DNA of 26,552 nucleotides. It comes from Azolla pinnata. Taxonomy: Eukaryota; Streptophyta; Polypodiopsida; Salviniales; Salviniaceae. Made by a program: the position numbers and the translations under genes. Shown piece after piece: positions 12,855 to 22,999 of the stretch. Location of the stretch: positions 1 to 26,552 of the forward strand of contig JBBBWG010006413.1 of NCBI GenBank assembly GCA_037176905.1, written 5' to 3'. How positions within the stretch are numbered: position 1 is the first letter of the stretch; each line of letters starts with the position of its first letter. A model generated the notes under the pieces. The model searched no databases. It was not told where the DNA came from and worked only from the letters and a program-made list of their open reading frames with translations.

Positions 12855-15118
12855 GCTCGCAGCGAGCGAGCGAGAGAGGAAGCCACAGAGCCAGTGAAGA
12901 GCGGACAAAAAAAAATACGGCCTCTGAAAGAGATTTGGAAGGATCTGTTCTCTCGTGTGTGCGTGTGTGTAAGTCTCTCCACATGTTTCTTTCTTTCTTT
13001 CCCTCTTTTCTTCGTTTTGTTGTTGTTGTTACTGCTCTGCCGAGCTTTGTGAGTTACGATGAGTTCAGAATAGTCTTTTTTTTTGGATCTCCGGCTCCCC
13101 TTCAAACTGATTATTATAAACTTCTTTTTGTTCCTCCCCTTATGATTAATGAACAATGCCATTGCTACTTAGGTCCTCAGTTTAATTTGTTATCTGTCAT
13201 GTTTTCAAGATTGAAAATTGATGGCTTTTGTTGATGCATTGATTCAAGGTTGTTGGTTACTGTTGGACACTTGAGGCTGCCATGCTTGCTAAATTGTATG
13301 CGAGTAGAACAGTCCACATCCAAATCGATTTGCTTTCACTTGAATCAACACTGAAGGTTGTCCATTATCAATAGAATCTCTTGTTCTCTCTCTTATGAGG
13401 AACCTTCCAGATGTGAATTTGTCTGTTTTCATTTATATGAATTGATACAGAAGGTGGTTAGTTATCAATGGAAAATTGCATACAAACATGCCTTCTTAAA
13501 TCAGTAAGGCTTTTCAGATTGACACTGATGCGTGTTTTTGCTGATGATGTCATTACACAAATCTTATGATAACTGAAATAGCTTGTTGGCAGTTCATCCT
13601 ATATGAGTATTGTTTTCCAGAATGAAAGTGACCGTCATTTCAACAATGTATTAACATGTATCTCTGGTTATCACTAGAGATGCTTGTGTACTTCTACATG
13701 CTTTGATTTGTAGTCCAATTGTGTTTGGAATTATTAAAATTTTGTAGTACCTCGTAATTGCCATAAACGACTATGTATTGGATTTCAGTCTATTGCCATA
13801 TGTGACGCTGTGGGAATGCAAAACAAGGACACAATCTGTACCATGTTCCCAGACACTGTAAAACCTTGGGTTTTTCTCCAGACAATTGGTTATGCTTGGC
13901 ATAAGGCTATTTTCATCACGATTTTAAGGTCGATGCCGATTCTCAACTATGAATTCTCTGCGTGCTCATTTCTTTTTAACTTGCAGTTTGTAAGATACCA
14001 TTCGAATTGACAAAGCAATTACGTTCTAAAGTGGTTCCAAGGACTGGACGAATGTGACCAAAGCATATATGCACATGATAGTAGATACAGGAGTTACAAA
14101 TAAAACTGATTGTGTGTGGAAGTTCCATGGATTCGTTGCCTGAGATCTCTCTATGCATTGATAATAGAGCAGCATATGCTCACCAATGTGTTATGCTAAT
14201 ACTGTCTCCATTGAGTGTGCAGAAACTCTTCAATGCATATCCATTCAAATAACATGGATTTGTTGTCCAATAGCATGAAACTAGATATCCCTCTGTTCTG
14301 CCTAAATAGTAAATGCAAAGGCGAAAAAATTTTGCACCAGGTATGTAGGTCCAATGTTGAAAAATATGCATTACGTTCAGAGTGTCCTAAACCTTGTAGC
14401 AATAAAGCGAGAGAAATTCTCACAAACAGTTTTTAGCTATGCTGGTTTGACTGTGGATGAGCATGTATGTGCATGAAATTGCCATTGCTGATTGTAGATC
14501 CCAGCCATAAATGAAATTTCATAGATTGATTGTTGCTGAAATTGATGGACGCAATCATAATTATGGCATCTCATTCGTTCGCAATGGCTGCATGTTCATA
14601 AGATCTCGTAATCTCATACTATCATGTGTTGCTGTGACAAACAGAATTCTTCTGATCTACAATCTGTAAACCATTAAGTCTGTGGGCTTGTAAATGTATA
14701 TGAATACATATATACAACACTCCACTTTCTGCAGTTTTGGTACCATTCCAATTCAGGATTTCAGTGATACCCATTTGTCAATGCAAAATGCTTCTGAATC
14801 TTTGTATTTTCAACACTCTTTAGATTGGTTAGTTTTTACTCGAGCTCATACTATTCAATCCAATTTTGAACTACTTTTCCTCAACGCAGGAATTCAGGCA
14901 TATTTTTCCTGTTTCATGACTGATTATTTTGATTCATCAAATTAATTCATTGATTGTTCTACCTGTTTCCTGCACAAAGTTGGCAATTTCTAATGAGAAT
15001 AGTATTAGCAGTAATGATTAATCGCCAATTCGGAGGGTACATAGAGCACGATTTCGCGAGAGAAAACTTAAGGGCAATAATGTTCTACATGTACATATGA
15101 TTGATTGAATTCCTTCTT
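12855..15118. other. Convergent intergenic region between RPL12 and psbR
   Basis: The left part is the RPL12 3' UTR (GA-rich, then TTTC- and GTT-rich, probably ending between about 13.1 and 13.3 kb). The right end is the psbR 3' UTR. Between them is about 1.7 kb of AT-rich single-copy-looking DNA. Short open frames there show no recognisable motif or splice pattern, and I see no gene. Confidence 0.55.
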
Positions 15119-17536
15119 TTACTGAGCAAGAGCGCTTGTGTTGTAGACAAGAAGAACTCCACCCAGAAGCACAGCGCCCAAAGTGATAGCCCAGAGAATA
15201 AGACCATTAACACCTGCACACATCAATCACATGATCATAAACCTAAACCTAAACCCTATACTTAACAACACACAGACAGATTGTAAACCTAAACCTAAAC
15301 CTAGCATTATATAGCTTTGATGAGCACAAACCTCCAGCATAAGTATCTCCAGATGCAGACCATTCGTCAGGAGTCCAGATGGGGCTGAAAAAAAGAAAGA
15401 TAAGAGGAAGTTAGATATCAGTTCTTACAAAATAACTGCTACGCAGAAAAAAGGCCTCTCATCTATATATTATTAAGTGAAGAATGGAACCAAGCAATCA
15501 GAATATGTATATAACCCGCTAATCATGTTATTAATTTATTGATTACTAGTTCATATAACCTGCAAATTATGGGTCTAAGGTAAGTTTAAACCAATGGCAA
15601 TAACCATGAGATAAAATTATGGGTTAGGAAATTCTTCACCAGAGTTGATCACCCAAGTAGATGAACCGAAAATGGATAACCAAACACAGAAAATCGAAAT
15701 CACTTGTTTTTACTAACCAAAGTAGTGATAACCAATGGGGTAATTTGCTAGCAATTATCTAATTTGTGTAACCAGAACAAAATTCATAGTCAAATGATGG
15801 TATCGCTAGGAAAGAGTTAATTGGATACACATTGTACTGGCTTTTTGCGGATTATCTTGTCTTTTCTACTAAAAATTTCCTTCATCAAGATAATCGCTTT
15901 AAATATGTATATTTCTAGGATCACTAATTTCTAAGAAGCTTGTGTTGTTCTCGGTTTGTTTTTTATTGCATAACATTACCAACTGCAACTTTTACCCTAT
16001 AGTATGCTCACCAATTAACAATGGAAAAAATAAAATGTGAGAGTTAGCCTACCTGTAGCCATCAACATTTACTCCATATTTGTTGGTGAATTGGTAGACA
16101 CCTTTACCCTATAGAGATGGAAAGAGTTATCAATAGATAATCAATTACTTACATCCAGCACATACTAACACTTTATGCATTAATAAAATAGGCCAAAATG
16201 AACGATTAGGATTCGGCCATTGATATATTGGAAGAATGACGAGCAAATAAAATAGAAGCATCATGAGAATTACACAGTACCAAGTAACATCATCTATAAA
16301 TACAAGATTGCAGTACACAATACATATATGTTTATGCAATAATAGCAATGGAAGATACATAGAGCTCCAGAAACAAAGATGGGATTTCAGAACTTATTAC
16401 ATCTACCCCTGTAGAAAATTAGCCATCACATCACCCATGCATCATCAACAGACGAAAAAAGGCATTATATGATATGCACATCTACATACAACTGGAATCA
16501 GAATTACACTATCCAGACATCACGCAACATATGCACCTGATCAAAATCTGTGTATATCAATGCTCAATATTGGAGTCCCGCAGTATATGCATCTAATAAA
16601 AAACTACATGCATCGATGCCCAAGATGGGCATCGCACAGTATATGCATCTAATCCAAAACTATGCACATCAATGCCCAAGATTGGCACTACACAGTAAAT
16701 GAGTCTAATCAAAATCTATGTAAATCAATGCCAAGTTGGGCATCGGACAGTATACGCATCCAATCAAAAGCTATGTACATCAATGCCCAAGATTGGCATC
16801 ACACAGTATATCCATCTAACCAAACGCTATGCATATCAATGCCCAAGGTTGGCATCACGAGACATACATCCATCACAAAGTTGGCATACCTTGATGCATA
16901 CTAATATACACAAGATTGGAACATACATATCATACATGAACCTAGACACAAGACTGGCATCACAATTTAGCGTCATACAGTAGGTACAAGGAACCTAAGC
17001 ATAAGCACAAGCACCCGATGTGCATCACATGAATGTATACTTCAATAAATTTATACGCAAATAATAGCAGCATCAGGCAAATACACAAGTATTTCATACA
17101 CAAGAATAGCATAAGATGAAGACAAAGCTTCGGAACATCTACATAACGTGATACAAACTATACAGAGAAAACAAATGGGAGGAAGCATATATCAGGATGG
17201 ATAAGGGAAAGTTACTAACAGTGCTCTTCCTGCCGGAGGCATCGACGCCATCTCGGAACTTGTTCTCACCAGAGGGGCCTACAGAAGAAGCGAATTTCAG
17301 GGTTTTTTTTAGTTTTTTTTTTTGAACTTCTTCTTCCTAGATGTGGGCGAGAAAAGAGCAGGAATCGATGACTCACCAACAGGCTCTTTAGACACGACTT
17401 TCTTGCCAGATCCGGCATTGATCTTGAGGGGAGCGAGGCGGCGGAGATGGGCGGGGGAGGCAAGGGAGGGGAGGCCGCGGACGGCGGATCCAGCGAACTC
17501 GGTGCGGAAGCAAGGAGGGGCGGAGACGGAGGCCAT
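15119..17536 (-). CDS. psbR: Photosystem II 10 kDa polypeptide PsbR, 5 exons
   Basis: Nuclear-encoded thylakoid protein of photosystem II that helps assemble the oxygen-evolving complex and stabilises PsbP/PsbQ binding. Minus-strand exons: 17536-17377, 17278-17220, 16108-16053, 15384-15332, 15213-15119. All introns are GT-AG with matching phases; 423 nt give 140 aa plus stop, the usual PsbR length. Seen: an Ala/Ser/Arg-rich chloroplast transit peptide at about residues 1-40; [11 protein letters not shown] in exon 2; [10 protein letters not shown] across exons 3-4; [13 protein letters not shown] in exon 4; one C-terminal membrane helix at about 114-133; and the family ending [10 protein letters not shown] use the ATG at 17536 because homologues start MA-S; an in-frame ATG at 17701 would add 55 non-family residues. 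Exon 1 is GC-rich, later exons are not. Intron 2 holds a minisatellite and intron 4 telomere-like repeats. Confidence 0.97.
15239..15303. repeat. Two blocks of telomere-like AAACCT repeats in psbR intron 4
   Basis: Two runs of AAACCTAAACCTAAACC separated by about 30 unrelated bases. The unit is mostly the 6-mer CCTAAA; a single plant-type CCCTA occurs at the end of the first block. They lie between exons 4 and 5 of psbR. Confidence 0.85.
16517..16883. repeat. 56-bp minisatellite in psbR intron 2, six units
   Basis: Units at 16517-16572, 16573-16628, 16629-16684, 16685-16739 (55 bp), 16740-16795 and 16796-16851, then a shortened unit to about 16883 and decayed remnants to about 16960. Consensus order: GCATC, CACAGTATATGCATCTAATC, an AAAACTATG-like block, ACATCAATGCCCAAGATTG. 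The constant unit length with 10-25 percent divergence points to tandem duplication followed by drift. A plus-strand frame through it encodes repeated peptides and is a by-product. Confidence 0.9.
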
Positions 17537-17589
17537 ATCCGCGTGCCTGATTCTTCTGCCGCTTCTTCTGCTGCCGCTTCTTCTTCTTC

Positions 17590-17610
17590 TGCTGCTGCTG
17601 CTGCTGCTGA
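17590..17610. repeat. (CTG)n / (CAG)n in the psbR 5' leader
   Basis: About seven CTG triplets (CAG in the direction of psbR), next to CTT-rich triplets, about 55-75 bases before the psbR ATG and so probably in its 5' UTR. Confidence 0.8.
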
Positions 17611-17619
17611 TTAGGGTTT
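17611..17619 (-). promoter_or_regulatory. Telobox (AAACCCTAA) upstream of psbR
   Basis: AAACCCTAA in the direction of psbR, 75 bases before its ATG and next to the CAG tract. A motif match only. Confidence 0.45.
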
Positions 17620-17704
17620 CTGGGGGATGTGAGGAACTCTTTTCAGGGAGGAAGGGGAAGGAGCAGGGGATGTGGTTCACAGGCTTTCTGCTTCTCCACA
17701 AGAA

Positions 17705-17811
17705 GATAAGATGTGGGGCCCTTCATCTAGATCTTCACAAATACAAGACTCTTCTTCTTTCTTTTCTTCTGTGGCTTTCATCTTATCCACAAGTTCTCCA
17801 CACAGACCAAT
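17705..17811 (-). promoter_or_regulatory. psbR promoter with GATAAG (I-box) and CCAAT motifs
   Basis: Two GATAAG I-box cores, one on the minus strand at 17782-17787 and one on the plus strand at 17705-17710, plus CCAAT on the plus strand at 17807-17811. I-boxes are frequent in light-regulated plant genes, which fits psbR. No clear TATA box was seen. Confidence 0.5.
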
Positions 17812-18160
17812 CAATCCTGTTGAAGTTTTTGATCCTCATAAAAAAACAGAAAAAAACTGAGAAAAAAAACCCAGAAAAGACTTGGGAAGAAGATGCCGCC
17901 CGAAAACCCGCATCGACCACGCCAGGTTCATGCATCCTGGCTTGAACACGGAATCTGGTCGGCTTTGGTTTGCAGTCGAGGGAAGGGTGGATCCATCTGC
18001 ATTCTTCTGTTGCTGATTTGGTTACTTGGCTTGATCCAGCTTCGACGCACCCTGCTGCTGCTGCTGCTACTGCACCGATCTTCTTCTGTGTGTACATGCG
18101 AATCTGTCCTCCTGCCGTTGTGCTGAATCCGATCCTCTTAGGCGAACTGTGAAAGATATT
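17812..18160. other. Distal upstream region of psbR
   Basis: Contains an A-rich stretch and a second CTG tract near 18050. A plus-strand open frame of 77 codons (17893-18126) has a Leu-rich stretch produced largely by the CTG repeats. I do not recognise it and do not call it a gene. Confidence 0.45.
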
Positions 18161-18161
18161 C

Positions 18162-18200
18162 TTCTACTTGGTATTAAAAACGCCTAGAGGCGAAGTAGAA
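18162..18200. repeat. Nested inverted repeat (hairpin)
   Basis: TTCTACTT at 18162-18169 pairs with AAGTAGAA at 18193-18200. Inside it CGCCT (18181-18185) pairs with AGGCG (18188-18192). It lies just past the decayed LINE-type frame, on its 3' side. Confidence 0.65.
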
Positions 18201-18760
18201 TTTACAACTTTACACTCGAATGAGTATATAATTCACCAACTGTCATCCATCCTCTGATGACAGGAACAAAAACAATGGGGGTAAAAGTTCTATTTAATCT
18301 CTCCACGACAGTAATTGTATACACGAAGGACATCCCAAGTTTTTCGAAACCGTACTCGTAGATTTGTCAATCTTTCTGAAGTTCCATGGAGATCATCCCA
18401 TTGTCCCTTTAAAGTCTTTACAAGTTCCCACCAAATTATCTTGACTGTTTCTACAAGGGGCTCCAAAACTCCTTGGAATACTCGTAGGCCTCTAGCTTTT
18501 CATATTCACCAGATAACAAGTCCACTCACATATTCCCATACATAAGTATTACTTATATTTAGTTGCCCTTATGTTTTAAATATAGTCCTTCAAAATATCT
18601 TTTCCCTATCAAACACAAACCCTACATTATATGGACATTGTGTTAAACTCTCCACAATAACATGGATCTTATTGCAAGCCATACTAATATGCTTTACGAT
18701 AAATGCAAATTGAATATACAAAAGTTTGAACCAAATATTTTTCAAGTTTGAAAACAAGAA
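18200..18760 (-). mobile_element. Possible LINE-type retroelement remnant (3' end of the ORF)
   Basis: Read on the minus strand, about 18538-18290 gives a frame with Trp/Arg-rich text such as RGLRVFQGVLEPLVETVK and WWELVKTLKGQWDDLHG, ending in a stop at 18290-18292. Two further stops fall at its upstream edge. The style (W..W..WKAR..R.F, then VETV) resembles the C-terminal tail of plant LINE reverse-transcriptase polyproteins. No YxDD catalytic motif is visible, so this is at best a 3' fragment. It could be another element type. Confidence 0.35.
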
Positions 18761-19240
18761 AAGAGTTTGAGTATTAATTTAATTATATATACACTTCAAG
18801 TACTTTATTATTGTCAAGATATATTTATAGCAAGTACACATAAGCGCAATACGAAACAAATGAAATCTTGTTCTTTTATCTATAAATTGGAAGAGAATAT
18901 GTTAATTATACAAGTGGGGATAACAACCTCTTCACATAAGATATACGCTTATGCGTGAATTACGCTCACTCACAAGACAAGAAGAAGATACAGAGTTAGA
19001 GTAAGACTTTTACTTTGTGGCCCAGATGGTCCTTAATTGGTGGCTCAAAATTGGTGTGGATTCAATACTATTCTAAATAGAGTATGTAGTCGGGTCATGT
19101 CAAAGTCATGTAAGAAATGTGGAAAAATACACGAAAATTGACATGCCAAAATTTAATTATTGGATGTTTAACGTGACCAGCATAAAAAAAAATTTAGAAC
19201 AAATTTTGTGTCAAACTACGTGCCAAAATCATGAATACCT
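18761..19240. other. AT-rich intergenic DNA, nothing recognised
   Basis: No convincing open frame, splice pattern or repeat. The short plus-strand frame at 18767-18958 lacks any known motif. Confidence 0.5.
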
Positions 19241-19244
19241 TCCA

Positions 19245-19715
19245 GCGTATATGCATATATACATTCTACGTCTTTACACATACGTCCATGTACGCAACAC
19301 ACATACATATATGCAAGTATATGATTGTAAACATATATATACATTGTTATGTTGGTATATATTATTTGTATGTACATTTTTGCATAGTTGTTTAGGGTAT
19401 ATGTACATAAACATAGCTATAATTTAGATATTAAATATGTTTATCCTGCAGTATTGTCCATGTGTTTTTAAGGCATGCATATATGGTTGTAATGAATTCA
19501 TCATTTATGTATGATTTCATGTTTATATTGTATGTATGTTTCTTCAGCACACACATACATCCATACATACATACATGGATATGAATACAATACATGCACA
19601 TGCACATACAAATATGTATATTTAGAATACTATATGCATATGTATACATGCATGTAACATGTATGTATACATGGATATTCAAACAATGCATACATACACA
19701 CACACATAATACATG
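19245..19715. repeat. CATA/TATG-rich degenerate microsatellite region
   Basis: About 470 bases dominated by TATG/CATA tetramers, ATGTATAC and CACACA runs, mixed with AT-rich spacers. Open frames here (such as 19431-19724 on the minus strand, Tyr/His/Met/Cys-rich) are consequences of the repeat. Confidence 0.75.
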
Positions 19716-20030
19716 AATATACATAATCTTGACCGATCACATTTGAACATAGTGAAACATATCTCTAGATATCTCATTGCACAAAAGATCACAACACCCA
19801 TCTTAGACAAAAAAAATCTCAAGTTTGATTGGCTACAACCATATATGAACATCCAAATACTTCTTCAGATTCAAGCACAACGCCATCTTTTGGAAGTTGA
19901 AACTTTTGCATGACCAATGAAGAATATATAGCTACATTTGCTACAGACGGTTAATAATTAGACTTTTGGCTCGAAAGTCTAACTCGTATAATTTGACAAA
20001 TAAACCTAATTGTCATATATAAAAGTCATG
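19716..20030. other. AT-rich intergenic DNA, nothing recognised
   Basis: A short plus-strand frame (19713-19913) without known motifs. Nothing else supportable. Confidence 0.45.
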
Positions 20031-20038
20031 TCAAAATG

Positions 20039-20090
20039 AGATTTGAACCCACGACCTTCTCAATATAAATGATTACTTTAACCTATGATT
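20039..20090 (-). mobile_element. Possible tRNA-like (SINE-type) head
   Basis: On the minus strand, GGTTCAAATCT (20039-20049) fits the Pol III B box GGTTCRANYCY. About 30 bases upstream, TAGGTTAAAGTAATC (20071-20085) weakly resembles an A box. The A-B spacing is short. There is no tRNA cloverleaf, so this is not a functional tRNA gene. Confidence 0.3.
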
Positions 20091-20233
20091 AAACATAGAA
20101 TATAAACTATATAAATTTATAAGTTGTATCTCATTCTCATGTAATAGAGAGCTCTAGAACTTTTTCTAGAAGCTTCGGTATGAGCTTTGCAAGAGTTTTT
20201 GCATTGAACTTTATTTTACATGGAGGACTCCTA

Positions 20234-20306
20234 GACCCCATTTAAGGTGAACAACACTAATATAGGAGTTTACATTGACCCCATTCAAGGTGAACAACAC
20301 TAATAT
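20234..20306. repeat. Direct repeat with GGTGAACAACACTAAT core
   Basis: Two 30-base copies at 20234-20263 and 20277-20306 differ at one position. The same AAGGTGAACAACACTAAT core returns near 20960, followed by sequence related to that after the second copy, so part of this segment is duplicated about 670 bases away. Confidence 0.8.
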
Positions 20307-20324
20307 CTATCTTGGACTTTTTGT

Positions 20325-20573
20325 TTATCTCTTAATATCCTTTCTTTTTCCTAACTCTGTTTTACTATGCTCTATCCACTCGTGACACTTAATAATTAGA
20401 CTTTCATCATGCTTAGCGGCAACCATAGAGATATTGCTCTTGTGAAAAAACCGGTTCACCAAAATGCTTCTCAAGTTCGATATCACTTTGTTCGAGATTT
20501 TATAACCAAGGTTTTGAACTAAAGGTTCGACAGTTAACAATGTTGTAGATATAATGAACAAAGGGTCTTTCAA
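20325..20573 (-). other. Unidentified 82-codon open frame
   Basis: Minus-strand frame with mixed, protein-like composition (for example VAAKHDESLIIKCHEWIEH). It lies within the repeated segment and on the same strand as the copia remnant downstream on the plus map. I do not recognise a domain. It may be a piece of a retroelement polyprotein or chance. Confidence 0.25.
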
Positions 20574-21245
20574 TAGACCGATTCGGTGTCTTCAGAGCTA
20601 ATTCGAAATTAACTATGACAATAGCTGTAATATATTTACTCCCTTTGTTGTATGTTTAATCTCACTCACTTTTATTCATTATATACGCCATTATGGGGGA
20701 GTATCAAATATGGTTAAGCAATGGTTGTATGCATATAGTCCCTTTGAACAAACCATATTTGTAATAACAGGAAAGATCATTTGCTATAGCTTGAATTTGT
20801 AAATAACCAACCTGGTATAATCTTCTTTGTTGTTGTTCATTTGCTAATATATAATGAACTGGAAAAGATAAGACTAGGAACTCTGGAAGTTAGGAGTGAT
20901 GCATCTATGAACTCAGGAGGCTAAGAGCTATAGCAGAGCATGAAGATAGATATGAAGAAGAAGGTGAACAACACTAATTATGAAACGATCATAAGTTCAA
21001 TTTTTTGTTATATCCTACTGATTTATTTGTCTCTTAGTATCATATCTCTTACCCTAGCTTTGTTATACTCTACTCCATCAGCCCGTAACAAAAAAAGAAG
21101 AGGATTAACAACAATCTTCTACTTTTATTTTTTCTTTTGCCCTCACTCCTATGAGATGTAGGAGTAGGAGGAAGTCACCCTAGATATACATCACCGTAAA
21201 CACTCTTGTAAAGAAGTGCATTAGCAATGAGGTGTTAGAGAATCA

Positions 21246-21490
21246 ATCAATTTGGAGTGGCTTTAGATGAGATAAGGCTTGAAATTTAGCTAAAGCTTTA
21301 TATCTTTGGAAGGCCTGAAAGGCTTCATGTTTCTCCTTGAGAAAGTGAAGGATTAATGTGGAACAACTAAATCGTCTATAAAGCAAAAGAAGTATAATGC
21401 ACTAGTAAGAAATGGGGTTGGGAAGGGTCCACATGTTTTTATACACTAGGTTTAAGATGCATGATGAACAGGATCCTTGTGATTTATGAA
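21246..21490 (-). pseudogene. Ty1/copia retrotransposon integrase remnant
   Basis: Minus-strand translation gives GPFPTPFLTSALYFFCFIDD (21371-21430), matching the start of the copia integrase core with the first catalytic Asp region. After a one-base frame change it continues as LHFLKEKHEAFQAFQRYKAL. Upstream, KDPVHHAS is followed by stops. The rest of the integrase and a reverse transcriptase are not visible. This is a decayed fragment; no LTRs were identified. Confidence 0.65.
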
Positions 21491-21499
21491 ATCATTGTT

Positions 21500-21780
21500 A
21501 GGGCATTTTATTTAGGACACAAGGTATTGGGTCGTTTACTGCAACCATTTATCGCAACGTCGATGCATCGTGCAACAAATGTATTTAAAAATCAAGTTAA
21601 TAGACGCTCTGTTTGATGCGACCATACTAAATTGCTTCATTTGACCTCATTTAACACAATCTAGTGATATAGTCGATTGTTCTAACATAAATGATGTTAT
21701 ATATGTAGTAAATATATGTTTATTGTGATCGAAAATGGAGTATATCCGTATATTTATCCATATACAAATCAATATGTACC
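21500..21780. other. AT-rich intergenic DNA, nothing recognised
   Basis: Contains AT-rich stretches and no supportable frame. It may belong to the same degraded element as the neighbouring integrase remnant. Confidence 0.4.
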
Positions 21781-22110
21781 TATGCATCTTATCTACATTT
21801 ACATGTTAATATACATGAATATATTAATATTTATGTGTATATGTACATATCTATGCATATACATGCGAATAAGCATCAAACATGTACATATGTAGGTGAA
21901 TATACATTTATGCATGGATATACATGTAAATTTGCATGTATATATGTATATACAGGTGAATATGCCTGTATATGACCATTTACATGTGAATATACATCAA
22001 ACATGTACATGTATAGACCAATATGCATATATTTATGCATATACACATAAATATGCATGAAAGAATATATATTTAGATGAATATGCATGTATATATACAG
22101 GTGAATATAG
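21780..22110. repeat. AT-rich minisatellite (ACATGTGAATATGCATGTATAT type)
   Basis: Degenerate repeats of ATATACATGTGAATATGCATG-like units. CATCAAACATGTACAT recurs at 21874 and 21995, a longer period of about 121 bases. TATACAGGTGAATAT recurs near 21950 and 22096. The minus-strand Tyr/His/Met-rich frame (21876-22088) is a by-product. Confidence 0.7.
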
Positions 22111-22990
22111 GGTAATTTTCAACTATGTTGCAGTAAACATGTGCCTATGTTGCAGCAAAGTCATAATAAAATGTGCAGTAAATATCCCATTTTGCTGCAA
22201 ATTTGTTGTGACGTTCATTGCTTGTTTTACCGCATGTTTGACACGACCTAAACACAACAGTTGACGCTCATTTTACTAAGTGTTTGATGCATAATCGAAG
22301 TGATTGTTACTGCTAATTTGTTGCAATTTAGACGTGATTATGCTACAACTTTGTTGTGTCACAGACGCAACTATGTTGCACATATATATACAAATGAAGA
22401 AAATTTAGTTATATGTATACATGTATGCATGCATATAATCAACATCGGTATGTATCATTAGAATATTGTCATCAAGAGTTATGGTCGATATAAGCATCAA
22501 TTACAAGGAATAGATCAATATTGATGAAAAGAATAGCATCTTTATCGATATCAATCATGTCCTTAGACCCTAACTCAATGCATCAATCTATGGACGCATC
22601 GGTGTTGATTGACTCGTTAGTTGGATCTTGATTAGCTTGTTCATTTTTAGCATCATTAATAAATATCCTAGCGTTAACGTTGTTGACATAATCGAGCAAT
22701 TGTGCACTCTCACCGGTGGTTGGACACGTATCGGCAACAACATCTAACCAATTTGCTGCTATATCTGATGACGAATATGGTAGTATTGTCCCCAACAAGG
22801 AGTGGAAAAGTGGCTTTGTATGTGGAACCATTGGTATCACATACCACCACTTCTCATTATGCAATTCAGGTTGGAAACTGTTTAAGAAATATAGTATACT
22901 TAGAATATAATTATATCGTTTAAGAACAACCTACATGTTCACAATGAAATGGTAGGATGAAGGTCCCCTCCTTGGCACTACAAATCCACG
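22111..22990. other. Intergenic DNA with one unidentified 93-codon frame
   Basis: The left part is AT-rich with many TTGCAGC/TTGCTGCAA words. A minus-strand frame at 22583-22864 (starting MHNEKWWYVIP) has ordinary amino-acid composition, but I recognise no domain and see no splice partners. It may be a decayed transposon fragment. Confidence 0.35.
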
Positions 22991-22999
22991 TGAAGTCTA

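Noticed and set aside
12330..13162. Long minus-strand open frames (192 and 256 codons) across the ribosomal protein gene
   Set aside because: They are antisense shadows of the GC3-rich RPL12 frame, with biased low-complexity translations and no family motifs.
16517..16883. Regularly spaced repeats considered as a CRISPR-like array
   Set aside because: The units are contiguous with no unique spacers, in an intron of a plant nuclear gene, so this is a minisatellite.
17537..17701. Longer psbR start at an upstream in-frame ATG (17701)
   Set aside because: The added residues encode the CAG/GAA repeat leader and do not resemble a transit peptide. Homologues begin at MA-S.
17322..17945. 207-codon plus-strand open frame over psbR exon 1 and its upstream region
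   Set aside because: Its Leu-rich core comes from CTG/CTT repeats and the rest is antisense to psbR exon 1. No independent support.
19431..19724. 97-codon Cys/Tyr/His/Met-rich frame resembling a small cysteine-rich peptide
   Set aside because: The composition comes from the CATA/TATG microsatellite. There is no signal peptide or regular Cys spacing.
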